Position numbers and translations under genes: made by a program. 64,000 nucleotides of DNA. It comes from an uncultured Paracoccaceae bacterium. Its GTDB lineage: Bacteria > Pseudomonadota > Alphaproteobacteria > Rhodobacterales > Rhodobacteraceae. This document shows positions 9,097 through 16,933 of the stretch, piece by piece. The notes under the pieces were generated by a model, which saw only the letters and a program-made list of their open reading frames with translations, did no database searches and had not been told where the DNA came from. Each line of letters starts with the position of its first letter. Positions within the stretch are counted from its first letter, which is position 1. The stretch lies in NCBI GenBank assembly GCA_937916485.1, contig CALFSV010000363.1:1-64000 (forward strand), in the 5' to 3' direction.

Positions 9097-10941
9097 TTAC
9101 TGAAAGTTCGTATTCACAGCCGCGATTGCAGCTTCATCCAACCTGACATCGGTCCGGGCCTGCACGGCCCCGGCAAAGGCCCCGTAGACATCCTGGGCAA
9201 TGCCACTTCCCGCCCGCTCTGCAATGGCCGAGCGTTCGGCAACCATGGCAGGGTCTGCGGGGTCCGCGGGATCGACTCTGTCCAGACGGACGACGACGGT
9301 CAAACCGCTGGGATCCGAAATCGATAGGGCCTGTGACACCTCCATCTCGAAAACCTGCGAGATAAAGCCCTGAGGGGTGCCTGCCAGGAACTCGCGACGG
9401 ATCAAACCGGTCTCGGTGGTCGGCAGAAGGCCAAAGTCCTCAAAAGACTGACCGGCCTCAAGGGCAGTGGCGATTCGCTCTGCCTGAGCGCGCACGGCCT
9501 CGGCAGTGGCGGTCATGGCGCGGTCCGAAATGACCTGCTCGCGCACGGCCTCCAAAGGCTGCAAGGTGGGGGGAACAATCTCGTCGATGCGCAGGGCAAA
9601 GACACCGCCGTCAGCCATTTCGACCAGCTCGGGAAAGCTGCCCGGCGCGGCGGTGGCTGCGGCTTCACGGAAGCTGTCATAGGCCGCGATACCTTCGCTA
9701 TCGGCATCGGACCAGTCAATCCGGCCCAAGTCCATATCGGTACGCTCGGCCAGGTCCTCAAGCGTGGCACCGCCGGCCAGAAGGTCAGCAATGTCAGAAG
9801 TTGCCACCGCGATAACGCGACGGGCGCGATCACGGGCCAGTTCGGCCCGCAGGTCGGGGGCGGCCTCGTCAAAGGTCACTTCTTCGGCAGAGAGGATGGC
9901 ATTCATGCGAAACAGGGCGGGCCCAAGGCTGGTGAGGACGGGGCCGACAACGTCGCCCGGGGTGGCCGCAAAGACGGGCTCACCGGCTGCACCAAGGTCG
10001 CCAATGGCAACGTCGCCAAGATCCACATCCGTAAGGTCCAGACCCCTGTCGGTGACAAGCGTGTCAAAGTCGACGTCGCCCGCGCCCAGCCTTTCGGCGG
10101 CGGCTATGGCCTGGGCATCGTCGCCAAAGACAAGTCGCTCGACCAAGCGGCGCTCGGGCTGGACGTATTCGGCGATGCGGCTGTCATAGAGGTCACGGAT
10201 CGCCTGCTCGTCGACGGGAACAGTGTCGTGGATCATGTCCGGCGACAGCCAAGCATAGGTGATCTTGCGGACTTCCGGCAGGGTATAGGCATCCGGGTTG
10301 GCGTCGTACTGGGCCTGCAGGTCAGCCTCGGTCGGTTCGGGCAAAGGCCGGGTCAGGATCGAGTCGGTCACGGGCGCCCAGGTAAAGCTGCGGCGCTCAC
10401 CGATAAAGGCCACGAGCGCCTCGGCATAGGCGGTCGGTTCCGGGGTGCCGCCGATGACGGCCGCCTGCAAGAGAGAGCGGGAAATCTCGTCGCGCAGATT
10501 TGCTTCGAACTCGGCCTCGGTCATGCCACGACGGTCAAGGGTAAAGCGGTAGGCCTCCCGGTCAAAGGACCCGGATAGGCCCTGGAAGGCAGGGATCTGC
10601 AAGACCCGGTCGCGGACGCGGGCATCCCCCACAGAAAGGCCAAGCTGGTGGGCCTCATTGTCCAGAACAGCCGCGGCGACAACCTGGCCTAGAACGGCAC
10701 GATCAATGCCGAAGGCCTGGGCCTGGGGAAAGCTGAGCGGGGCGCCGATCTGCGCGGAAAAGGCATCGATCTGCTGGGACAGGGCGTCGGCATAGGCCTG
10801 CACCCCAATCTCCTTCTGGCCCGCCGTGCCAATGCTTCGGATCGTTCCGGAGAGGTTGGTCGCGCCAAATCCGATAAGACCCACGAATAGCAGGATAAGG
10901 ATAACCCAGACGCCAATTCTGCTGTCTTGCCGTTTTGCCAT
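9097..10941 (-). CDS. ppiD: Periplasmic peptidyl-prolyl isomerase / foldase, PpiD type
   Basis: A 614-residue inner-membrane-anchored chaperone for envelope proteins. One N-terminal membrane segment lies at residues about 11-30 (VWVILILLFVGLIGFGAT), followed by a SurA_N/PpiD chaperone region (residues about 35-180) and a parvulin-like rotamase region (about 240-370, from VRKITYAWLSPD to GPALFRMNAIL). A C-terminal domain completes the PpiD architecture. Length agrees with the family (about 620). It is directly upstream of and almost touching trpE; this pairing of foldase and tryptophan gene is a conserved neighbourhood in related bacteria as far as I know, not a functional link. Confidence 0.9.
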   Translation of the reverse strand: MAKRQDSRIGVWVILILLFVGLIGFGATNLSGTIRSIGTAGQKEIGVQAYADALSQQIDAFSAQIGAPLSFPQAQAFGIDRAVLGQVVAAAVLDNEAHQLGLSVGDARVRDRVLQIPAFQGLSGSFDREAYRFTLDRRGMTEAEFEANLRDEISRSLLQAAVIGGTPEPTAYAEALVAFIGERRSFTWAPVTDSILTRPLPEPTEADLQAQYDANPDAYTLPEVRKITYAWLSPDMIHDTVPVDEQAIRDLYDSRIAEYVQPERRLVERLVFGDDAQAIAAAERLGAGDVDFDTLVTDRGLDLTDVDLGDVAIGDLGAAGEPVFAATPGDVVGPVLTSLGPALFRMNAILSAEEVTFDEAAPDLRAELARDRARRVIAVATSDIADLLAGGATLEDLAERTDMDLGRIDWSDADSEGIAAYDSFREAAATAAPGSFPELVEMADGGVFALRIDEIVPPTLQPLEAVREQVISDRAMTATAEAVRAQAERIATALEAGQSFEDFGLLPTTETGLIRREFLAGTPQGFISQVFEMEVSQALSISDPSGLTVVVRLDRVDPADPADPAMVAERSAIAERAGSGIAQDVYGAFAGAVQARTDVRLDEAAIAAVNTNFQ

Positions 10942-11010
10942 CTAGATGCTGTTCCCAGGTCGAATTTCAGGTCTGCCTTCAATATGCGGGCAAAGGGCAG
11001 GGTGCAAGGC

Positions 11011-12198
11011 TCAGAGCGCAACCGAGGCGAGGCGATCAAAGAGATCACCGACTCCCGCTCGATCGATATTGGCGAAGGCAATGCGCAACTGGCGATCCCC
11101 GCCCGGCACCTCGGGGGGCATGAACATGGTACCCGGCAACAACAGGACACCTGCCTGGGCCACAAGACGCCTGGCAACTTCATCCGAGGGGATGGCAAAG
11201 GGATGCTCCACATAGGCGAAATAGGCACCCACACCCAAAAGGCGCCAGCCCTTGGCGGCAAGGCGGGGAAAGCCCTCTTCGATAGCGGCGCGACGATCCA
11301 TGATTTCGGCGCGCTCCCCGGCGAGCCACTGACCAAGGTTGGTCATGCCCCAGAGGGCGGCGCGCTGGCCGATTTGGTTAGGGCATATCGCAACAGTATC
11401 GAGAAACTTTTCGACCTCGGCCAGCCGCGCCGCACTTGCCGTGATGGCGCCCACGCGGTGGCCCGTGAGGCGGTAGGCCTTGGAAAAGGAATAAAGCTGG
11501 ATAAGCGTCATGTCCCAATCGGGGTCAGCAAAAAGGTCATGCGGCGCGCCTGGGCGGCTGTCGAAATCGCGGTAGGTCTCATCGACGATCAAGGCGATCC
11601 CATGCTTGCGAGCCAAATCGTAAAACGCGCGTAAGGTGCTTGCCGGATACTCCACACCTGCCGGATTGTTCGGGCTGACCAACACGATGGCGCGGGTGCG
11701 CGGCGTGATCAGCGCCTCGGCGGCCGTGGCTTCGGGGATCAGGCCGGGACCGGTGGCGAGGGGCACAGTGGTAATGCCCGCCATGTCATTCCACATGCGG
11801 TGGTTGAAATAGTAGGGGACGGGCAGAATCACCTCATCCGCTTCGGCGCAAAGGGTCATCAAGGCCGCAGCATAGGCCTGGTTGCACCCCGAAGTTATGG
11901 CAACCTGGGATGGGGAGATGGCGCCCGCGTAATCCCGGCTCCACCTTTCGGCAACGGCGGCGCGCAGGGCAGGGAGGCCCAGAACGGGTCCATAAAGATG
12001 CGCCTCGGGATCGGTGAGCACCGTTTCGGCTATGGCCTGCAGCATGACCTGCGGGGGCGGGTCAACGGGCGCTGCCTGGCTGACGTTGATCAAAGGGCGA
12101 TCTTCCGGAAACGCGACACCCTCCAACCAGCGGCGCGCCTCCATGACCGGGGGGGCAAATGTCGTGGCAGTACGCGGCGGAGTCATGGGCAAGGTCAT
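11011..12198 (-). CDS. PLP-dependent aminotransferase, class I/II fold
   Basis: A 395-residue fold-type I aminotransferase. It has the substrate-side motif YGPVLGLPALRAAVAE, the cofactor-binding SGCNQAYAAAL segment, SPNNPAGV, VDETYRDF (Asp for the pyridine nitrogen) and the Schiff-base lysine in YSFSKAYRLTGHRVG. This pattern fits aspartate/aromatic or related aminotransferases; the amino-acid substrate cannot be assigned from sequence alone. The chosen start (12198) gives MTLPMTPPRTA; the frame extends upstream only into the repeat at 12247-12326. It ends 69 bases before ppiD on the same strand. Confidence 0.9.
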   Translation of the reverse strand: MTLPMTPPRTATTFAPPVMEARRWLEGVAFPEDRPLINVSQAAPVDPPPQVMLQAIAETVLTDPEAHLYGPVLGLPALRAAVAERWSRDYAGAISPSQVAITSGCNQAYAAALMTLCAEADEVILPVPYYFNHRMWNDMAGITTVPLATGPGLIPEATAAEALITPRTRAIVLVSPNNPAGVEYPASTLRAFYDLARKHGIALIVDETYRDFDSRPGAPHDLFADPDWDMTLIQLYSFSKAYRLTGHRVGAITASAARLAEVEKFLDTVAICPNQIGQRAALWGMTNLGQWLAGERAEIMDRRAAIEEGFPRLAAKGWRLLGVGAYFAYVEHPFAIPSDEVARRLVAQAGVLLLPGTMFMPPEVPGGDRQLRIAFANIDRAGVGDLFDRLASVAL

Positions 12199-12246
12199 GG
12201 CGTTTTCCAAATTGCGCGCCTTCGGCGCAAGTCTTTGGTCAGGATG

Positions 12247-12326
12247 GCCTCCGGCGGGAGTATTTTCGACAGAGCGAATGCAGGATCGCTTCTCTTCGCT
12301 CTGTCCGAAATACTCCCGCCGGAGGC
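12247..12326. repeat. Long inverted repeat between gpt and the aminotransferase gene
   Basis: Two 31-base arms (12247-12277 and 12296-12326) are almost perfect inverted copies, differing only by a TTTTCG versus TTTCGG shift, around an 18-base loop. Each arm carries GCCTCCGGCGGGAGTATTT. It begins six bases after the gpt stop codon, so it could terminate gpt transcription or stabilise its 3' end. Related sequence blocks occur at about 27.4, 46.6 and 58.7 kb, which suggests a dispersed intergenic repeat family. Confidence 0.8.
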
Positions 12327-12332
12327 TCCGGC

Positions 12333-12848
12333 TTAATCTTTCCCGCGATAGGGTTCGACGTATTGCAGCGCCATGTCCCAAGGGAAGAAGATCCAGGTAT
12401 CCTGGCTGACTTCGGTGATGAAGGTATCCACCTGGGGCCGGCCCTGTGGCTTTGCATAGACGGTGGCGAAATGGGCCATCGGGTATCGGGCCCGGACCAG
12501 TTCGAGGGTCTTTCCCGTGTCGACAAGGTCATCGACGATCAGGATGCCGGTTCCATCGCCCATGAAGTCCGCATCCGGTGATTTCAGCACCTTTGCTTCG
12601 GCCTGGGATTGGTGGTCGTAGCTTTTGACACTGATGGTGTCGACCGTCCGGATGTCCAGTTCACGGGCCACGATCATTGCCGGGGCCATGCCGCCACGGG
12701 TGATGGCCACGACCCCCCGCCAGGCGCCGTTGTCCGGTCCGTGTCCGTCAAGCCGCCAGGCGAGCGCCCGACTGTCTCTGTGGATCTGGTCCCAACTGAT
12801 GTGAAAGCCCTTTTCGTGTGGCAAGCGGGTGTCTGGGGCCATGGGCAT
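12333..12848 (-). CDS. gpt: Xanthine (guanine) phosphoribosyltransferase
   Basis: Salvages xanthine and guanine to their nucleotides with PRPP. The 171-residue protein has the type I phosphoribosyltransferase loop [13 protein letters not shown] at about residue 100, the flexible catalytic loop region [10 protein letters not shown] near residue 80, and the C-terminal [14 protein letters not shown] segment typical of XGPRT. The length is close to E. coli Gpt (152) with an N-terminal extension ([19 protein letters not shown]). A second ATG at 12842 is also possible. It is followed by the long inverted repeat. Confidence 0.92.
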   Translation of the reverse strand: MPMAPDTRLPHEKGFHISWDQIHRDSRALAWRLDGHGPDNGAWRGVVAITRGGMAPAMIVARELDIRTVDTISVKSYDHQSQAEAKVLKSPDADFMGDGTGILIVDDLVDTGKTLELVRARYPMAHFATVYAKPQGRPQVDTFITEVSQDTWIFFPWDMALQYVEPYRGKD

Positions 12849-12917
12849 CTCCTTTGGATCAGCGTCTACTTTGGGTCTGTAGCAGTGGTCTTCGCCGCGA
12901 CCGGACGGGCAACAAGT

Positions 12918-13724
12918 CTAGTCCTTGGTAACGTCCGGGGCATCGACCGCCTTCATTCCCACGACGTGGTAGCCAGCGTCCACGTGGTGGACCTCACCGG
13001 TTACGGCGCTGCCAAGATCGGACAGGAGGTAGAGTGCCGATTTACCGACCTCTTCCTGTGTGACAGTCCGCCGCAGGGGTGAGTTGTATTCGTTCCACCG
13101 CATGATCAGCCGGAAGTCCCCGATGCCCGAGGCTGCCAGGGTCTTGATCGTTCCAGCCGAGATGGCGTTGACCCGGATGTTCTTTTTTCCCAGATCCTCG
13201 GCCAGGTAGCGCACAGACGCTTCGAGCGCGGCCTTGGCGACGCCCATGACGTTATAGTGCGGCATCACCTTCTCTGCGCCATAGTAGGTGAGCGTTAGGC
13301 AAGAGCCGCCATCCGTCATCATCTTTTCCGCCCGCTTGACCACGGCGGTAAAGGAGTAGACCGAAATGTCCATCGACATCAGGAAGTTGGACCTCGATGT
13401 ATCGACGTAACGGCCCCGCAATTCGTTCTTGTCGGAGAAGCCAATCGCATGGACGATGAAGTCCAGTTTGCCCCAGCGTTCTTCCAATGCCGCAAAGAGC
13501 GCGTCGATCGAAGCTTCGTCCCCGACGTCGCAGGGCAGCACGATGTCTGACCCAACCTCGGCCGCCAGCGGGGTCACCCGCTTGAGCAGTGCGTCCCCCT
13601 GATACGAGAAGGCAAGTTCGGCCCCCGCCGCAGCGCAGGCCCTTGCGATGCCCCAGGCGATGGACTTGTCATTTGCCAGACCCATAATCAGGCCGCGTTT
13701 GCCCTGCATCAAAGACAATGTCAT
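12918..13724 (-). CDS. fabI: Enoyl-[acyl-carrier-protein] reductase (NADH) FabI
   Basis: Reduces trans-2-enoyl-ACP in the last step of each fatty-acid elongation cycle. The 268-residue SDR protein has GLIMGLANDKSIAWGIA (nucleotide-binding and FabI signature), the HAIGFSDKNELRGRYVDTS segment, and the Tyr-X6-Lys catalytic pair in YNVMGVAK. FabI-type AAxGI and ISAGTIKTLAASGI motifs distinguish it from other SDRs. The ATG at 13724 is preceded by AAAGGGG at good spacing, so I prefer it over a start eight codons upstream. Confidence 0.96.
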   Translation of the reverse strand: MTLSLMQGKRGLIMGLANDKSIAWGIARACAAAGAELAFSYQGDALLKRVTPLAAEVGSDIVLPCDVGDEASIDALFAALEERWGKLDFIVHAIGFSDKNELRGRYVDTSRSNFLMSMDISVYSFTAVVKRAEKMMTDGGSCLTLTYYGAEKVMPHYNVMGVAKAALEASVRYLAEDLGKKNIRVNAISAGTIKTLAASGIGDFRLIMRWNEYNSPLRRTVTQEEVGKSALYLLSDLGSAVTGEVHHVDAGYHVVGMKAVDAPDVTKD

Positions 13725-13930
13725 ACAAATGCCCCTTTCTCGCTGCAATCGGGGTTTCCGAACTGCTTGTTGGTTGTCGTGTAGGCGATTGCCAAGGCTG
13801 CATCAAGCAAGACTGCAAGAAGAGAGCTGCTGAGTATGATCGTTGCCAATGACCGAAATACTGGTATTCTAACCGCCGTATTGACGGACACGAATTATGC
13901 TCAGCGGTATTGTTAAGAGGGGATTTTGGT

Positions 13931-14518
13931 ATGATGACCGATGGTGACCCATTCGATCAGGCCCGCGCCTGGCTAGCCGAGGCCGAGGCGACAGAGCCTA
14001 ACGATCCCAACGCGATTGCGCTTGCAACGGTTGACGCTGATGGCCTTCCGAACGTCCGCATGGTCCTTCTTAAGGAAATCGAGCCTGCGGCCTTCGTGTT
14101 CTACACCAACTACGACAGCCGCAAAGGGCAGGAAATCGCTGCCTCGGGCAAGGCCGCCTTTGTCATGCACTGGAAGTCCCTCGCCCGGCAGATTCGGGTT
14201 CGCGGGTTTGTCAGCCGCGAGGACGGCCCGAAGGCGGATGCCTATTACGCCTCGCGGTCGCTTCAGTCGCGTCTTGGCGCCTGGGCCTCGCGCCAGTCTC
14301 AGCCACTGTCGTCGCGCGCTGCCCTGATGGCAGAGGTGACCCGCGTGACCGCGACAAAGGGACCCAATCCGGACCGGCCGCCCTTTTGGGGAGGCTTCCG
14401 GATCGTTCCTCTTGAGATCGAGTTTTGGCAGGACGGTGCCTTCCGCCTGCATGATCGGATCAGGTGGGAGCGGGCGACCGTCGATAGTGGGTGGAAAACC
14501 ACACGGTTGAACCCCTGA
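13931..14518 (+). CDS. pdxH: Pyridoxamine 5'-phosphate oxidase PdxH
   Basis: FMN-dependent oxidation of pyridoxine or pyridoxamine phosphate to PLP. The 195-residue product contains the FMN and substrate motifs [42 protein letters not shown] and the C-terminal [13 protein letters not shown]...DRIRWER...W block, all characteristic of PdxH. The start at 13931 follows AGAGGGGA with proper spacing; a TTG seven codons upstream is possible but less likely. It is transcribed divergently from fabI across about 200 bases in which I see no other gene. Confidence 0.96.
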   Translation: MMTDGDPFDQARAWLAEAEATEPNDPNAIALATVDADGLPNVRMVLLKEIEPAAFVFYTNYDSRKGQEIAASGKAAFVMHWKSLARQIRVRGFVSREDGPKADAYYASRSLQSRLGAWASRQSQPLSSRAALMAEVTRVTATKGPNPDRPPFWGGFRIVPLEIEFWQDGAFRLHDRIRWERATVDSGWKTTRLNP

Positions 14519-14626
14519 ATTTGGCGCTTCGTGAATAACCGGGCTTGAACAACCTATATAAACATGCCCTAAACTGATTAATTTGTAGAGCCGCGGCATC
14601 AGATATTTCAGCCAAGGCTGGGAAGA

Positions 14627-15196
14627 ATGAGTATGACAATATTGGAAAATGACGACGAACGTCGCACCGTTGCAGGCCGCGTTAAGTGGTTCGACCCCGC
14701 CAAAGGTTTTGGTTTTGTCATCGCTGACGAGGGTGGCCCGGACATTCTGTTGCATGCCAACGTGCTGCGCAACTTTGGGCAGAGCTCGCTGGCCGACGGT
14801 TCGGGCATAACGTTGATTGTGCAGAAGACCGAACGTGGCATTCAGGCCTATGAAGTCCTGTCGATTGCGCCCCCGGACACTCCGCTTGGCGGCGGTCTGT
14901 CGGATATCGCCGAACAGGATCCCGAATACATCGCCTCGCGCCCTCTTGAGCCGGCTCGGGTGAAGTGGTTTGATAAGACCAAGGGTTTCGGGTTTGCCAA
15001 CGTGTTTGGCCGGTCAGAGGATGTGTTCGTGCATATCGAGGTTTTGCGCCAGTCCGGTTTTGCGGATCTCAGCCCGGGCGAGGCGGTCTGCCTGCGCGTC
15101 ATCGAGGGCCGCCGGGGTCGCATGGCAGCCGAGGTTCTGGCCTGGGATGTTGGCATGAGGACGCCTGGTGGGTCGGCCGGAGATTCGGCCGAATGA
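14627..15196 (+). CDS. Double cold-shock-domain protein
   Basis: A 189-residue cytosolic nucleic-acid-binding protein with two tandem cold-shock domains. The first (about residues 15-78) has RVKWFDPAKGFGFV and DILLH; the second (about 108-170) has RVKWFDKTKGFGFANV and DVFVH, the RNP1/RNP2-type single-stranded nucleic-acid surfaces. A short acidic linker joins them. Two-domain versions are typical of alphaproteobacteria; the usual single-domain CspA is about 70 residues. Role in mRNA chaperoning or cold or stationary-phase adaptation is inferred from the family. Its stop overlaps the next gene as ATGA, so the two are co-translated. Confidence 0.93.
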   Translation: MSMTILENDDERRTVAGRVKWFDPAKGFGFVIADEGGPDILLHANVLRNFGQSSLADGSGITLIVQKTERGIQAYEVLSIAPPDTPLGGGLSDIAEQDPEYIASRPLEPARVKWFDKTKGFGFANVFGRSEDVFVHIEVLRQSGFADLSPGEAVCLRVIEGRRGRMAAEVLAWDVGMRTPGGSAGDSAE

Positions 15197-15684
15197 TCCG
15201 ATCCGTTTTGCTCGGGACTGTTGTTGTTCTGGGCACACAGGTCATGGGCGCGATAGACGCCCAGGCCGCCTGCTCGGCCGATCGCGTTCTGGTGAAAGGG
15301 GAGTGGGGGCAAGCCAGTTTCAAGGTAACTATCGCCGATACCCCCGAGTTGCGAGGTCGTGGCCTGATGTTCGTCGAACAGATGGGCACCTTGGAAGGCA
15401 TGCTATTTGCTTATGAGGCCCCGCAGCGGGCGACCTTCTGGATGCGCAACACGCTGATCCCACTGGATATGCTCTTCACCAGTCCTGACGGGACTATTCT
15501 GACGGTGCATGAGAATGCCATCCCGTTGGATGAAACCACCATTGATGGTGGGCCAGGTGTGCAATTCGTTCTGGAGATCAATGGTGGTATGGCATCCCGC
15601 CTCGGTATTGAGCCGGGCGATGTGATGCAGCATCCCATATTTGGCCCCAATGCGGTCCTTCCGTGTGAGACGACGTCGCCTTAG
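15193..15684 (+). CDS. DUF192 family exported protein
   Basis: A 163-residue protein with a signal peptide (about residues 1-25, LLGTVVVLGTQVMGAIDAQA) and one DUF192 domain. Recognisable family features are RGRGLMFVEQM, MLFAYE, FWMRNTLIPLDMLFTSPDGTI and the C-terminal VLEINGGMASRLGIEPGD. The family has no firmly established biochemical role. It overlaps the cold-shock gene by four bases and is followed by tRNA-Pro. Confidence 0.88.
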   Translation: MIRSVLLGTVVVLGTQVMGAIDAQAACSADRVLVKGEWGQASFKVTIADTPELRGRGLMFVEQMGTLEGMLFAYEAPQRATFWMRNTLIPLDMLFTSPDGTILTVHENAIPLDETTIDGGPGVQFVLEINGGMASRLGIEPGDVMQHPIFGPNAVLPCETTSP

Positions 15685-15726
15685 GGCTTTTCAATTCCTT
15701 TCGGGCGTCCTATGAGGGCGTCGGTT

Positions 15727-15803
15727 CGGGGCGTAGCGCAGTCTGGTAGCGCATCTGTTTTGGGAACAGAGGGTCGGGAGTTCGAATCTCTCCGCCCCGA
15801 CCA
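15727..15803 (+). tRNA. tRNA-Pro (anticodon TGG)
   Basis: The 77-base sequence folds as a tRNA. The acceptor stem is CGGGGCG/CGCCCCG, the anticodon stem is TCTGT/ACAGA enclosing the loop TTTGGGA (anticodon TGG, reading CCA and wobble proline codons), the T-arm contains GGTTCGAATC-like GAGTTCGAATC, and the CCA end is encoded. It lies between the DUF192 gene and the convergent lipoprotein gene. Confidence 0.96.
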
Positions 15804-15910
15804 ATCTTCATAAATCGAGTCTTGCTGTGCCCTTTGTCTGGGCATTGGCCAACAAGGCTGTTTTCGTGTAGGATGTTGCGGTCCGTCGATCCTGTTGTCT
15901 CGTTCCGTGC

Positions 15911-16369
15911 CTAAGGATTGGGCGTTGCAAGCAATGTGCCGCCGGCTGCCGCCAAAAGCGCCCTGACTGATTGCGTCACGCCCTCGTCTTCCAGGCGGAC
16001 CTGAACCACCATTCCGTCGCGCTGCGGGACCCGGATATAGTTGTCGACAACGACGATTGTGCCTGCGGTGTCATCAACCACGTGGAACCGTATGATATAG
16101 GACGGTAATTCTTCGACTGTTCCATTGTGCTCAACGATGAGGGCGGCGGCGGCCTCTGGCGTAGGCAAGGTTTCGCAGATCACCCCATCAGGTCTTTGGA
16201 TGCGTGCAGTCTGCAAGGGGCCGGAACAGGCTGCCCGAGCGGCGGCCAGCAGATTGTCTGGATAGTTTTCAAAAAGCGCACTTTGTGCGCCTGCGCCGGG
16301 TGGTGGCAGGATAGGCGCAGCTGCGCATCCGGCCAGTCCGGTCAAAAGGGTCAGAACGATAAGACGCAC
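15911..16369 (-). CDS. Putative lipoprotein of unknown function
   Basis: A 152-residue protein with a short lipoprotein signal: VRLIVLTLLTGLAGC with the lipobox LAGC and Cys15 as the predicted lipidated residue. The mature part has an extended linker (PILPPPGAGAQ) and a globular domain with SYIIRFHVVDDTAGTIVVVDNYIRVPQRDG. I chose the GTG at 16369, preceded by AGGA, because it places the signal peptide exactly at the N terminus; a longer frame to 16579 contains Cys/His-rich non-signal sequence. I do not recognise a functional family. It is divergent from nrdJ. Confidence 0.72.
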   Translation of the reverse strand: MRLIVLTLLTGLAGCAAAPILPPPGAGAQSALFENYPDNLLAAARAACSGPLQTARIQRPDGVICETLPTPEAAAALIVEHNGTVEELPSYIIRFHVVDDTAGTIVVVDNYIRVPQRDGMVVQVRLEDEGVTQSVRALLAAAGGTLLATPNP

Positions 16370-16717
16370 GATGCAATCCTGTTGCTTGTGGCAAGCGTGG
16401 CACACCGGAGCCTGCTGCGAAAGGGACGGTTTGTGCCCGGGGTGAGTCGCGCAACAAGACGGGGCGCTGGATACCGCCTTCACCCTGTGACTGAGCCTTT
16501 GGGGATAACCTTGTATAGGGTAATCAAATTTCCCCACACCGGTCAGAAAAGCAGGAACGCGCGGTCTGTCTGTGGACAAGTCTTGGGATGAATCGGGAGG
16601 GGCGGCGGCCGGGTCGACCTCTTTGTGACGTCAATAAGAAAAATACATCATCTAGTAGGAAAAAGCCGTTGACCCCCCACCGCTGGATAGGTCAGTTTGT
16701 GCAAGCCGACGAGAGAC

Positions 16718-16733
16718 GTACTACATGTAGTGT
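16718..16733 (+). promoter_or_regulatory. NrdR-like box 1
   Basis: The 16-mer GTACTACATGTAGTGT fits the NrdR consensus ACACwATATATwGTGT at the conserved positions and is a near-perfect palindrome (ACTACATGTAGT). It lies 200 bases upstream of the nrdJ start. NrdR is the ATP/dATP-sensing repressor of ribonucleotide reductase genes; its own gene is not in this window. Confidence 0.7.
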
Positions 16734-16802
16734 TTTGATGGCACGGGCTGGGTTACCACAACACGATTGGAAGGTCTTGCGGGGTCTTCGGGGGGCGAAG
16801 GC

Positions 16803-16818
16803 CACCAACATATAGTGT
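16803..16818 (+). promoter_or_regulatory. NrdR-like box 2
   Basis: The 16-mer CACCAACATATAGTGT matches the NrdR consensus, with a strong right half (ATATAGTGT). It begins 85 bases after box 1, close to eight helical turns, so the two sites would face the same side of the DNA, as NrdR box pairs do. A pair upstream of a ribonucleotide reductase is the expected arrangement, although this spacing is wider than usual. Confidence 0.68.
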
Positions 16819-16933
16819 TTGGTCCGATTCTGTGTGGAGCGCTACCGCGCTCGTCCGGCAGGCAAGGTGCGGCACGTAGAGTGCTGCTGGGACAACAGGC
16901 GCCGCAACGACGGCGTACAGAGGGGCAAGAGCG

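Larger units (their letters stand above)
16370..16933. other. Intergenic regulatory region upstream of nrdJ (564 bp)
   Basis: No convincing gene is present between the lipoprotein and nrdJ. The segment has an AT-richer stretch at about 16625-16665 and two palindromic NrdR-type boxes (separate entries). A TTGACC at 16669-16674 might be a -35 element, but no clear -10 follows. A ribosome-binding sequence AGAGGGGC lies just upstream of the nrdJ ATG. Confidence 0.6.

Noticed and set aside
16571..16579. DnaA box (TGTGGACAA)
   Set aside because: It differs from the strong consensus TTATCCACA at a core position and has no companion boxes or AT-rich unwinding region, so neither an origin nor DnaA control is supported.
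16580..16933. Cobalamin riboswitch upstream of nrdJ
   Set aside because: No B12-box-like conserved sequence was recognised, and repression by B12 would not suit a B12-dependent enzyme. NrdR boxes explain the region better.
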